Positions 16,024-24,935 of a DNA stretch of 35,709 nucleotides are shown one piece after another. Source of the DNA: Pseudoalteromonas sp. MSK9-3 (GTDB taxonomy: Bacteria; Pseudomonadota; Gammaproteobacteria; Enterobacterales; Alteromonadaceae); assembly GCF_003590335.1 (NCBI RefSeq), contig NZ_MIET01000018.1, positions 1 to 35,709 of the forward strand, written 5' to 3'. Each line of letters opens with the position of its first letter. The first letter of the stretch is position 1. The position numbers were made by a program, and so were the translations under genes. Under the pieces are notes generated by a model, which had not been told where the DNA came from, ran no database searches, and saw only the letters and a list, made by a program, of their open reading frames with translations.

Positions 16024-17304
16024 ATGGCAGGCATACCGATCAGCACACACTCAGAGCATCATGCACAAAGTGGAAGTCAAAACACCCGCTTTGCGTTAGG
16101 ATCATTAACCACACTTTTTTTCATGTGGGGGTTTATTACCTGCCTCAATGACATTTTGATCCCCTATTTAAAAGCCATGTTCTCCTTGAGCTATACACAA
16201 GCGATGCTGATACAATTTTGCTTTTTTAGCGCGTATTTCATTGTCTCTTTGCCTGCTGGCAAGCTGATCAGCAAACTCGGTTTTCAAAGAGGTATTGTGC
16301 TAGGCCTTATCATTGCCAGTATAGGCTGTACTTTGTTCTACCCCGCAGCCGCATTAAAACAATATAGCCTGTTTTTGGGGGCGTTATTTGTGTTGGCCTC
16401 AGGGATCACCATTTTACAAGTATCAGCCAACCCTTTTGTCAGTATTTTAGGTGACAGCAAAACAGCTTCGTCACGATTAACCATGACACAAGCATTTAAT
16501 TCACTTGGTACAACCGTCGCGCCTATGTTCGGCAGCACCATGATTTTATCCGCAGGGATCGCTGCAAGCGATGGCAAAGCAGACCAGAGCTCTGTGCAAA
16601 CGGCCTATTTAATACTTGCGGGTACTTTATTCATTCTTGCGGTGATATTTTCGTTACTCAAATTACCCACTTTAAATGCAGAGCAGCCAAACACAAACAC
16701 GGCTGGCCCTGCGCACACTCACCGATTTGAAGTACTACAGTATAAGCACTTATCGCTCGGTGCCATTGCGCTCTTTTTATACGTTGGTGCAGAAGTCAGT
16801 ATTGGCAGCTTTCTGATCAACTATATTGGGTTAGATAATATTGCAGCACTTGAAGAAGCCGAAGCAGCCCACTTAATAGCCTATTTTTGGGGGGGAGCTA
16901 TGGTTGGTCGATTCATCGGCGCGGCCGTCATGCAAAAAGTCAACGCTGCACACGTGCTGGTATTCAACGCATTGGCGGGTTCAGCGTTACTGTTGTTTGC
17001 CATGCTCGGTAATGGTGAAAGTGCAATGTGGGCTATGCTACTGATTGGTCTGTGTAATTCCATTATGTTTCCTACTATTTTTAGCCTCGCGATCAACTCT
17101 TTAAATCAACTCACCAGTCAAGGCTCTGGCATTCTATGCTTAGCCATTGTGGGCGGCGCTATTTTACCTTTATTACAGGGTGTTTTAGCCGATGCGATTG
17201 GGTTACAGCATTCTTTCATATTGCCACTATTGTGCTTTTTATACATCGCCTACTACGGTTTAAAAGGTACGACGGCACAAAAATTCTCTCGATTTACTAA
17301 GTAA
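16024..17304 (+). CDS. FHS-family sugar:H+ symporter (glucose/galactose/fucose transporter type)
   Basis: A 426-residue major-facilitator protein of the fucose-galactose-glucose (FHS) branch with about 12 membrane segments. FFMWGFITCLNDILIPYLK near the N-terminus and LQVSANPFVSILG are family hallmarks. I chose ATG at 16024 because TAGGAG lies just ahead. The frame stays open to an ATG at 15913, but that one lies inside the promoter/operator and would add 37 atypical residues. It is followed after five bases by the GH3 gene, so it probably takes up glucose released by that enzyme. Confidence 0.9.
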   Translation: MAGIPISTHSEHHAQSGSQNTRFALGSLTTLFFMWGFITCLNDILIPYLKAMFSLSYTQAMLIQFCFFSAYFIVSLPAGKLISKLGFQRGIVLGLIIASIGCTLFYPAAALKQYSLFLGALFVLASGITILQVSANPFVSILGDSKTASSRLTMTQAFNSLGTTVAPMFGSTMILSAGIAASDGKADQSSVQTAYLILAGTLFILAVIFSLLKLPTLNAEQPNTNTAGPAHTHRFEVLQYKHLSLGAIALFLYVGAEVSIGSFLINYIGLDNIAALEEAEAAHLIAYFWGGAMVGRFIGAAVMQKVNAAHVLVFNALAGSALLLFAMLGNGESAMWAMLLIGLCNSIMFPTIFSLAINSLNQLTSQGSGILCLAIVGGAILPLLQGVLADAIGLQHSFILPLLCFLYIAYYGLKGTTAQKFSRFTK

Positions 17305-17309
17305 TTGGA

Positions 17310-19829
17310 ATGAAAATGACAACACCACTTCACTATCTCAGTGTGCTTTTAATGTCGCTATCAACACTGAGTTGTACACAACATGAATCGCAAACAACCA
17401 CAAAATCCAGTGTGTGGCCAACGTTACACTATAAACTTGCTACAAACTCTGACGTTGAGCAGCAGGTAGAATCTATACTCGCCCAGATGACGTTAGAGCA
17501 AAAAATCGCGCAGATGATCCAACCAGAAATTCGCGATATCACCGTTGAAGATATGCGCCGGTATGGGTTTGGTTCATACCTCAATGGAGGGGGTGCCTTT
17601 CCTAATAACAACAAACACGCCAGTGCAGCTGATTGGGTTAATCTGGCTGAGCAAATGTACCAAGCTTCCATAGACGATAGCTTAGATGGCAGCACAATAC
17701 CGACCATGTGGGGAACTGATGCGGTACACGGCCACAATAATGTCATTGGCGCGACGCTATTTCCTCATAATATTGGGCTCGGCGCGGCAAATAACCCAGA
17801 TCTAATCGAAAAGATCGCCCAAATTACCGCTAAAGAAGTGATGGCAACTGGGATTGACTGGGTATTTGCCCCAACTGTCGCGGTAGTACGCGACGACCGC
17901 TGGGGCAGAACCTATGAAGGGTATTCTGAAGATCCCGTTATTGTAGGCCAATATGCATCAGCCATTGTCACGGGCTTACAAGGCAAACCAAATAGCAATT
18001 TTTTAGGTGATGAACAGGTCATTAGTACTGTAAAGCACTTTTTGGGTGACGGCGGCACTGTTGGGGGTGACGACCAAGGTAATAATATCGACAGCGAACA
18101 GACCTTGTTTGATATTCATGCCCAAGGTTATGTCCATGGTTTAAGTGCTGGCGCGCAAACCGTCATGGCGTCATTCAATAGTTGGCATGGCGATAAAATC
18201 CATGGCAATAAATATTTGCTCACCGATGTATTAAAACAAAAAATGGGCTTTGATGGCTTTGTGGTTGGTGACTGGAACGGCCACGGGCAAGTTAAAGGGT
18301 GCAGCAATGAAAGCTGTAGCCAAAGTATCAATGCAGGCCTAGATATGTTTATGGTGCCGACCAAAGCATGGAAGCCCCTACTCCAAAACACCCTTGCTCA
18401 AGTACAGCAAGGGGAAATTGCATTATCACGTATTGACGATGCCGTATCCCGAATTCTAAGAGTAAAAATACGGGCTGGCTTGTTTACAAAACCCAGCCCA
18501 GCTAAGCGAATTTTAGCGGGAAAACAGCATTTAATTGGCCATACTGAGCATCGAAAAGTCGCTAAGCAAGCCGTGAGAGAAAGCTTAGTACTGCTAAAAA
18601 ATAACCAGCAGACACTGCCGCTAAAACCCAGTAGCAATATACTTCTTGCAGGTGACGGTGCCGATAACATCGCAAAGCAATCCGGTGGCTGGTCTATTAC
18701 ATGGCAAGGCACAGGCAATACCAACAAAGACTTCCCTGGTGGCAGCTCTGTTTATGACGGAGTACTACAACATGTTAGTGCCGCTGGTGGTAAAGTAACA
18801 TTAAGTCCAAATGGCGAATTCAGCACGCGTCCAGATGTAGTGATCATGGTGTTTGGTGAAAACCCTTATGCAGAAGGCAACGGCGACTTAAATAGCGTGG
18901 AATATCAAAAAGCCAACAAGCGTGATTTAGCCTTGCTGAAAAAGTTTAAACTCCAAGGACTGCCAGTAGTCTCGGTGTTTTTATCTGGTAGACCATTATG
19001 GGTAAACCCAGAGCTTAATCACTCAGATGCGTTTGTTGCCGCTTGGCTTCCTGGCTCTGAAGGCGGCGCAATTGCAGACGTTTTATTTAAAACACCAACA
19101 GACAAAATCAATTACGACTTTACGGGTAAGCTGTCGTTTTCTTGGCCCGCACAGGTGAGCGACCACCACCTGAATGTGCATGACGCCCACTATATGCCCC
19201 TATTTGCCTTCGGGTATGGCTTAACATATCGCGATGATGTACACGTTCCCCACCTCGATAGCACCATAGCAGACCCAACAGCGGGGCCAAAAATACATCC
19301 TATTTTGCAAGGCACCGTCAAAAGCCCGTGGACGCTCAACATTGTGAGTCAAGCACAACGTAAGCAGATGAGTAGCAACGCAGTGGCACTTGACGCGATT
19401 CAAGTCAGAACCATCGACAAAAACGTACAAGAAGATGCACGTCAGATCACGTTTTCACAGACTCAACCAGCAAGAGTTGCCATTAGTCATGTTTTTCCTG
19501 AAGATTTACGTGACTTTACCGCACCGAAGAGCGCATTAATGTTTGACATTAAAGTATCAAATAAAGCGGGATTTAGCGCCAAGTTCGGTGTTAACTGCGA
19601 CGAGAACTGTAGCCGAGGTATTCCCCTTGCAAACGTCGTAAATACTGAACTAATTGATCAATGGCAAAGTACAGCAATGAGTACTAAATGCTTTAGTCAT
19701 GTAACTGCGTTTGCCAGCGTGTTTAGCCCATTTGCGATTGCCGCAGAGGTCGATACGACCATTAGTCTCGCCAATATTCGTTTAGTACACACGCTACCAA
19801 AAGCGCACCAAATGCATCATTGCCCGTAA
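17310..19829 (+). CDS. GH3 exo-beta-glucosidase, ExoP-like, probable lipoprotein
   Basis: An 839-residue family 3 glycoside hydrolase. The N-terminus has a hydrophobic leader with a non-ideal lipobox ending at Cys22 (STLSC). The (alpha/beta)8 domain shows TDAVHG (136-141), RWGRTYEGYSEDP and the nucleophile Asp321 in GFVVGDW. A second alpha/beta domain spans about 430-640. Residues about 670-835 form an extra beta-sandwich module containing ALMFDIKV. Length and layout match ExoP, the exo-1,3/1,4-beta-glucanase of Pseudoalteromonas. It should release glucose from oligo-beta-glucans in the periplasm or at the outer membrane. It is co-transcribed with the transporter gene five bases upstream. Confidence 0.92.
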   Translation: MKMTTPLHYLSVLLMSLSTLSCTQHESQTTTKSSVWPTLHYKLATNSDVEQQVESILAQMTLEQKIAQMIQPEIRDITVEDMRRYGFGSYLNGGGAFPNNNKHASAADWVNLAEQMYQASIDDSLDGSTIPTMWGTDAVHGHNNVIGATLFPHNIGLGAANNPDLIEKIAQITAKEVMATGIDWVFAPTVAVVRDDRWGRTYEGYSEDPVIVGQYASAIVTGLQGKPNSNFLGDEQVISTVKHFLGDGGTVGGDDQGNNIDSEQTLFDIHAQGYVHGLSAGAQTVMASFNSWHGDKIHGNKYLLTDVLKQKMGFDGFVVGDWNGHGQVKGCSNESCSQSINAGLDMFMVPTKAWKPLLQNTLAQVQQGEIALSRIDDAVSRILRVKIRAGLFTKPSPAKRILAGKQHLIGHTEHRKVAKQAVRESLVLLKNNQQTLPLKPSSNILLAGDGADNIAKQSGGWSITWQGTGNTNKDFPGGSSVYDGVLQHVSAAGGKVTLSPNGEFSTRPDVVIMVFGENPYAEGNGDLNSVEYQKANKRDLALLKKFKLQGLPVVSVFLSGRPLWVNPELNHSDAFVAAWLPGSEGGAIADVLFKTPTDKINYDFTGKLSFSWPAQVSDHHLNVHDAHYMPLFAFGYGLTYRDDVHVPHLDSTIADPTAGPKIHPILQGTVKSPWTLNIVSQAQRKQMSSNAVALDAIQVRTIDKNVQEDARQITFSQTQPARVAISHVFPEDLRDFTAPKSALMFDIKVSNKAGFSAKFGVNCDENCSRGIPLANVVNTELIDQWQSTAMSTKCFSHVTAFASVFSPFAIAAEVDTTISLANIRLVHTLPKAHQMHHCP

Positions 19830-19864
19830 TACAACAGCCCGACAGACTCGGGAGTAATTAATAG

Positions 19865-19893
19865 AGTGTTGCTAGCCCTTGGCACGCAACACT
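19865..19893 (+). other. Stem-loop between GH3 and GH16 genes
   Basis: AGTGTTGC pairs with GCAACACT around a 13-base loop. No T run follows, so it may be a Rho-assisted terminator or message-end stabiliser for the transporter-GH3 transcript. A shorter hairpin (CCCGA/TCGGG) lies just before it. Confidence 0.35.
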
Positions 19894-19967
19894 TCACCCT
19901 AAACATTGTGCATATAACAGTGCATACAATCATTTAATTCATATTCAAGGAATGAGTTAAAACCATA

Positions 19968-19981
19968 TGTAAGCGGTTACA
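19968..19981 (+). promoter_or_regulatory. LacI-type operator before the GH16 gene
   Basis: TGTAAGCGGTTACA differs by one base from the perfect TGTAAGCGCTTACA site before the receptor gene. It lies 27 bases before the GH16 start codon, so the GH16 gene appears to have its own regulated promoter rather than relying on read-through from GH3. Confidence 0.7.
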
Positions 19982-20008
19982 CCATTTAGACTGAAAAGAG
20001 ATTGAACT

Positions 20009-22897
20009 ATGAATACAATAAATCGAACTCAGCGGTTATGCGCCTATTCTCTACTCGTTTCAACCATGATTTTTGCATCTGGTTGCTCCGACTCAAGTGG
20101 AGAATCGTCTAGAGAGCAGCTTAGCTTTAACACGGCGCCTACGTTCTCAAGTACAGCCAATACCAGTGCATCGGCACAGCAACCTTATAGTTATACCGCG
20201 ACAGGCGAAGACATTGATGGCGACTCGCTCAGCTATCAAGCACACACTCTCCCGAGCTGGCTTTCGTTTGAAAATAATGTGCTCGCTGGCACGCCCAGCA
20301 CTACACATATAGGTGATCACGACGTCGTGCTCGTTGTGTCTGATGGTAAGCTCAGTACCACACAGAGCTTTACAGTGACGGTTGCATTAGCAAGTAATGC
20401 AAAAGCATGGACCATGACATGGTCAGACGAATTTAATGGCACCTCCTTAGACTCACAGCACTGGCAGGTTGAAACAGGCGACGGCTCACAGTATGGATTA
20501 ATTGGATGGGGCAACAACGAACTACAGTGGTATCAAGAAGAAAATATCACCGTCGCAGATGGTAAACTTATTATTACCGCACAAGAACAACAGACTAATA
20601 ATTACAACTACACCTCTGGGCGCATGAAGTCTGAAGCAAAAGTTGACGTAACGTATGGCCGGATCGAAGCGAGCGTAAAAGCCCCATATGGCCAAGGCTT
20701 ATGGTCAGCATTTTGGATGTTGCCAACAAATAGTCAATATGGCGGTTGGGCATCGGGAGGCGAAATCGACATTATGGAACTATTTAGTCTCACCACAGAT
20801 CAAAAAGTGTTAGGAACCATTCACTATGGCATGGCGTGGCCGCTTAATCGCAGTGCAGGCGGACAACATAGCCTCAATGTGACAGACACATTTCATTTAT
20901 ATGCCGTAGAATGGGAACAAGATGAAATCCGCTGGTACGTAGATGACGTGCACTATGCGACCGTTTCCTCAGATACTTGGTGGAGTTATTACTACGAAAA
21001 TTCTGAACTAGGGTACGTATCAAAACCAGCTGCGCCTTTTGATCAAGACTTTCATTTATTACTCAATCTAGCCGTTGGCGGTAATTTACCTGGCTCACCC
21101 GATGCACAAACACAATTTCCTGCAGTCATGGAAGTAGATTATGTCAGAGTGTATCAATGTGATTCTACTTCACAAACGGGTGTGGGTTGTGTCACTAAAG
21201 TCAATACAGCCGCTACAATTGCAGCGCCAAGTGACGTACATATCGCCACTTACCCTTTATTTATAGATAAAGCGCAAGAGATAACGTGGCATATAAATGA
21301 TGAAACTGTTTCTCGCGGCTTAACCGCGGCAATCGCATGGGACAACGACGGTGCAATTAGTTTAAGCGAAGTGGATATTGGTGGCGAGCACAATACGGTG
21401 CTTGAGATCAGCACTAGCAATATGGGCAATATGGCGATCAGCGCCACAGACAAAGAGGCATTTGCCTTATTTGGTATGGGTAGCTCTGCTGAGCCTTGGA
21501 AACTGCATGCCGGCGAGCTGAAATTTGATCTGTTTATCAATAGCGCAAATACCACTGCCGACAGTAATATCCTGATCAAAATGGACAGTGGTTGGCCTGC
21601 ACTAGGAGAAAAGGTGATCCCTGTTAATACACTGAAAATGGATCAGTGGAACAGAGTCTCTGTGCCTATCAATGACTTATTAGCAACGCCCGGTCAACAG
21701 CCTCTTGACATGAACGCCGTTGTGAATTTATTTGTTATTGAATTCAGCGGTGCCGCGCATGTGCAGCTAGATAACATCGCACTAGTGTGTGGTCACAAAG
21801 ACAGCGGCGGGTGCGGCATCAATCCACCCAAAGTTGAGATTGAGGGAGAACAAATCACGGTATTCGATGACGCGGTTAACGCCGATCTTTGGACAAATGG
21901 AATTGGTGCATGGGACACCATTACTGGCGCAGATTACTTTGATGGTCAAAGCGATAACCATGTAACTTGGTCCACCGTTGACAGTGATGATGCTGATCGC
22001 GGCAAAGTACTCGAAATTGGGTTTTCTGGTAACGGTGCCGATGGCCTACTGTATTTTCAATCTGCACAGCCCATTGATGTGAGTGACTACCAAAACGGGG
22101 CATTAATTTTTGATATCAAGGTGCTTGATTATGCACAAACAACCAGTGGCATAAGCTACAAAATAGACTGTATATTTCCATGTACAACAGGTGATCAAGT
22201 CCTTGGTGTCATAGCCGATAACCAGTGGCAAACCATCACTGTGCCAGTCACTGATTTAGTTAATTTTGGTTTAAACCCTAAATCGGTTAATACGGGGCTG
22301 GTGATTTATCCTACTTGGGGTGATCAACAAGGTGTGACATTACAAATTGACAACGTTCGCTGGGAAAAATCAACTTCAACGGACACGCCCCCTCCCTCCT
22401 CAAGTAATGGCTTAATGATCTACGATGGTACAATTGCACCAACCTGGGAGTTGTGGGATTGTTGTGGCGGTGCAACTGTCGAGCAAGTTCAGTCTGACGA
22501 TAGCAATTACGCTACCGTTGCCCAATATACTTTCAACAGTACGCCCACTGTGGCAGGCATTATGAGTAGTGCAAGTTTCGACGCAAGTACGCTGAGCAAT
22601 GGCACCCTTGAGTTTGACCTAAAAGTGTTATCACAGCCAACCGACACTAGTGGAGATTGGCTCATCAAAGTGGAAGGCATTACTAATCAGGTGTTCGCCG
22701 AGCTAAAACTGTCACAAAGCCAAGAAGGGATCGCGCCGCAACAGGACCAATGGCAACATTACACGTTCGCATTATCTGAATTAGAAGCTGCGGGACTTAA
22801 TCTTTCAGCCGTGAAGATCATCATGATATTCCCAACATGGGGCACAGGTGATGGGGCGGTTTATCAATTAGACAACGTGCAATTCATGACCCCGTAA
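20009..22897 (+). CDS. Multi-domain GH16 endo-beta-glucanase (laminarinase-like) lipoprotein
   Basis: A 962-residue surface or periplasmic lipoprotein; the lipobox ASGC puts the lipidated cysteine at 26. Residues about 40-126 form an Ig/cadherin-like fold (He_PIG type, with YTATGEDIDGDSLSY). GH16 follows at about 135-385 with the retaining motif GEIDIMEL (Glu252 nucleophile, Asp254, Glu257 acid/base), as in beta-1,3-glucanases. The C-terminal half holds three beta-sandwich modules (about 405-595, 612-790 and 803-962), each ending in a VxLDN or YQLDN-type strand and related to the C-terminal module of the GH3 enzyme. They probably bind glucan. It should make the first endo cuts. ATG is preceded by AAGAG. 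Confidence 0.93.
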   Translation: MNTINRTQRLCAYSLLVSTMIFASGCSDSSGESSREQLSFNTAPTFSSTANTSASAQQPYSYTATGEDIDGDSLSYQAHTLPSWLSFENNVLAGTPSTTHIGDHDVVLVVSDGKLSTTQSFTVTVALASNAKAWTMTWSDEFNGTSLDSQHWQVETGDGSQYGLIGWGNNELQWYQEENITVADGKLIITAQEQQTNNYNYTSGRMKSEAKVDVTYGRIEASVKAPYGQGLWSAFWMLPTNSQYGGWASGGEIDIMELFSLTTDQKVLGTIHYGMAWPLNRSAGGQHSLNVTDTFHLYAVEWEQDEIRWYVDDVHYATVSSDTWWSYYYENSELGYVSKPAAPFDQDFHLLLNLAVGGNLPGSPDAQTQFPAVMEVDYVRVYQCDSTSQTGVGCVTKVNTAATIAAPSDVHIATYPLFIDKAQEITWHINDETVSRGLTAAIAWDNDGAISLSEVDIGGEHNTVLEISTSNMGNMAISATDKEAFALFGMGSSAEPWKLHAGELKFDLFINSANTTADSNILIKMDSGWPALGEKVIPVNTLKMDQWNRVSVPINDLLATPGQQPLDMNAVVNLFVIEFSGAAHVQLDNIALVCGHKDSGGCGINPPKVEIEGEQITVFDDAVNADLWTNGIGAWDTITGADYFDGQSDNHVTWSTVDSDDADRGKVLEIGFSGNGADGLLYFQSAQPIDVSDYQNGALIFDIKVLDYAQTTSGISYKIDCIFPCTTGDQVLGVIADNQWQTITVPVTDLVNFGLNPKSVNTGLVIYPTWGDQQGVTLQIDNVRWEKSTSTDTPPPSSSNGLMIYDGTIAPTWELWDCCGGATVEQVQSDDSNYATVAQYTFNSTPTVAGIMSSASFDASTLSNGTLEFDLKVLSQPTDTSGDWLIKVEGITNQVFAELKLSQSQEGIAPQQDQWQHYTFALSELEAAGLNLSAVKIIMIFPTWGTGDGAVYQLDNVQFMTP

Positions 22898-22904
22898 ACA
22901 AAAG

Positions 22905-22936
22905 GAGTGGCGTATACCCTATACGCCACTCTCTTA
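22905..22936 (+). terminator. Terminator after the GH16 gene
   Basis: GAGTGGCGTATA pairs perfectly with TATACGCCACTC around a three-base loop, followed by TCTT. The 12-bp stem starts eight bases after the GH16 stop codon. The T run is short. Confidence 0.75.
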
Positions 22937-23283
22937 CACTTCTTCAAACAAGATATAAAACAAATTAATAAAATCATATTATTAGCTCTAAACCCGCTTC
23001 AAAAACGATTTTATAGCTCACTTTTTCATTTCATAGCGGTATATATTATAACCAAAAAAAATATAAACAAATGTATATATAATAATCATTGCTTTAGCAG
23101 AGTTTGATTACATTTTAATGTCTATACTCCGCAGTTTCTCGTTTGACAGCACTTTAAATACCACCGATATTTAGATCGTTCCAAAAATATTAATAATTTA
23201 TGCGCTTTAATGTTTCATAGGCTGTTCTTATGAACAGTTATATATAAAAAATCAAAAATGGAACGATACAACAAAAGGTAAAA
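22937..23283 (+). promoter_or_regulatory. AT-rich upstream region of the BSP peptidase gene with a LexA-like palindrome
   Basis: No gene is supported here. CTGTTCTTATGAACAG at 23222-23237 is a perfect palindrome that fits the gammaproteobacterial LexA form CTGT-N8-ACAG. It lies between ATCGTTCC (23175-23182) and its reverse complement GGAACGAT (23260-23267), which stops 16 bases before the start codon. These could be operator sites for the gene at 23284. I could not assign a clear promoter. Confidence 0.35.
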
Positions 23284-24843
23284 ATGATGAATAACCGCAA
23301 TAAATATTTAAACAAGCAGTCTCTACTACTCGCGATGTTTACCAGTGTCAGCTCCCATACGTTTGCAACCACAGCAATAAGTGACGATGTGACACAACCG
23401 AACTCAGCAGCGATCACCGCCTCAGCTGAAAATGGTAGTCACGAGTCAGCCTATCACGCATTCGATAACGAGCAGTACACCAAATGGTTGACGTTTGAGT
23501 CAACTGGTTGGTTGAATTACCAATTCTCAAATACTATGGTTATACAGGGTTACAGTATAACGTCAGCCAATGACGCCCCAAGCAGAGATCCTAAAAACTG
23601 GGAGTTACAAGGCTCAAATGACAGCGTTAATTGGACAACACTAAACATACAAAATAATCAGAGCTTCGCCAGTCGCCATCAAACCAAATACTATCACTTC
23701 AGTAACACTCGCGCATTTAACCAAGTACGCCTAAGCATTCAAAATAATAACGGCGCGGCAATTTTACAATTGGCTGAAATACAGTTATTTGGCCACGCCG
23801 ACAGTGACAATGGCACACCTACTCTACCCGTCAATGAAAGTTATTCTCTCGCAGCCGGTCAATGGCAGCATTTTGGCCCTTATAACGTGGGCAACGAAGT
23901 CATTGCAACCACCTCAGGCACTGGCGATGCTGACTTATATTTTAATGCAGGCGCTGTAGCCACAACAAGTCAACATATCTGCCAAAGTACTTCCCCTACA
24001 GCGAATGAGCAATGCAGCGCCACCAGCAACGATTTATATGTTTCAGTTTATGGGTATTCTAATACGCAATTTAATATCAACATTAAAGAAAATGTGCCCA
24101 CTGATCCGGGCAATGGGCAATGGAAAAAGCCAGTGGTCGACTTTGTCGACCTAAACCCAGAAACGCAAGGTTCGCAGCTACTTAGGCGTATTATTCAAGA
24201 CCCAGCCGCACATATGGCGCAGCGCTGTATCGACGTTGCACAAGTTTTGTATAAAGACCCTATAGAATCTAACCGTTTTAAAAAGTTGCGCTTTGAGTTA
24301 CGCGCCAAAGATCACTGGGGTAAAGAGTTTGTAGCGTACAAAATGGGGGAAGATGGTTCAGGTGAGATGACCATTGTGGTGAGTACAACTCATCTAGAAA
24401 AACTCTATCGAGAAGGCGGCAATTCAGATGCGGCAATCGCAGATGAAATTGATGGCATTTTATTCCATGAGGTGACTCATGGTTATAACAACTCGCCTCT
24501 CACGCATGACTCCTATGGTGATGGTCAAGCCTATTGGGCATTTACTGAAGGCTTAGCCGATGGCGTGCGTATTGGCGCAGGCTTTCACAAAACTCGTCAG
24601 CCTAATGTTAATGATCCTAAAAAGTGGCTAGGTGGCTATACCACAACAGGGTTCTTTTTCCATTATGTACAAAGCCGCGTTGATAACCAATTTATCTATA
24701 AATTCAACAAAGCAGCCAAAGACATGGGTAATTATACGTGGTCATTTGATTCTGCATTTAGACAAACAATCGGCCGAGGCGTTGAAGATGTATGGAACGA
24801 ATACGCCGCTTTTATCAATAATGGCGGCCAATTAGACTATTAA
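23284..24843 (+). CDS. Secreted BSP-family-like zinc peptidase with discoidin and PPC domains
   Basis: A 519-residue exported protein. A signal peptide of about 28 residues ends near TFA. Residues about 40-170 form a discoidin (F5/8 type C) carbohydrate-binding-like domain (FDNEQYTKWLTFESTGWLNY, NWELQGSNDSVNW). Residues about 185-268 form a PPC-like beta-sandwich. The C-terminal domain from 280 resembles the plant basic secretory protein (BSP) family, with the metallopeptidase motif HEVTH at 395-399 and the downstream TEGLADGVR (Glu422). Likely activity is extracellular proteolysis at a glycan surface. Two adjacent ATGs are possible starts, with AAAAGG ahead. It is a single-gene unit between two terminators. 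Confidence 0.85.
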   Translation: MMNNRNKYLNKQSLLLAMFTSVSSHTFATTAISDDVTQPNSAAITASAENGSHESAYHAFDNEQYTKWLTFESTGWLNYQFSNTMVIQGYSITSANDAPSRDPKNWELQGSNDSVNWTTLNIQNNQSFASRHQTKYYHFSNTRAFNQVRLSIQNNNGAAILQLAEIQLFGHADSDNGTPTLPVNESYSLAAGQWQHFGPYNVGNEVIATTSGTGDADLYFNAGAVATTSQHICQSTSPTANEQCSATSNDLYVSVYGYSNTQFNINIKENVPTDPGNGQWKKPVVDFVDLNPETQGSQLLRRIIQDPAAHMAQRCIDVAQVLYKDPIESNRFKKLRFELRAKDHWGKEFVAYKMGEDGSGEMTIVVSTTHLEKLYREGGNSDAAIADEIDGILFHEVTHGYNNSPLTHDSYGDGQAYWAFTEGLADGVRIGAGFHKTRQPNVNDPKKWLGGYTTTGFFFHYVQSRVDNQFIYKFNKAAKDMGNYTWSFDSAFRQTIGRGVEDVWNEYAAFINNGGQLDY

Positions 24844-24859
24844 TTTGTTAATTAACCCT

Positions 24860-24881
24860 AGCGAGAATGCCCGCTCTCGCT
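24860..24881 (+). terminator. Weak hairpin after the BSP peptidase gene
   Basis: AGCGAGA pairs with TCTCGCT around an eight-base loop, 17 bases after the stop codon. No good T run follows. Confidence 0.4.
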
Positions 24882-24903
24882 CACTTATTATCTGAATTTA
24901 AGT

Positions 24904-24931
24904 TTAAATAAAAGGGGCTGATCGCCCCTAT
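24904..24931 (-). terminator. Terminator of ohr
   Basis: On the minus strand AGGGGC-GATCA-GCCCCT is followed by TTTTATTT, a standard Rho-independent signal seven bases after the ohr stop codon. Confidence 0.8.
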
Positions 24932-24935
24932 ATCT

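Noticed and set aside
17429..18727. Minus-strand reading frames of about 90-110 codons in the GH3 gene
   Set aside because: They are antisense to the conserved catalytic domain and show no protein-family features.
22907..23107. A 66-codon reading frame after GH16
   Set aside because: It spans the terminator hairpin and AT-rich DNA and has no ribosome binding site.
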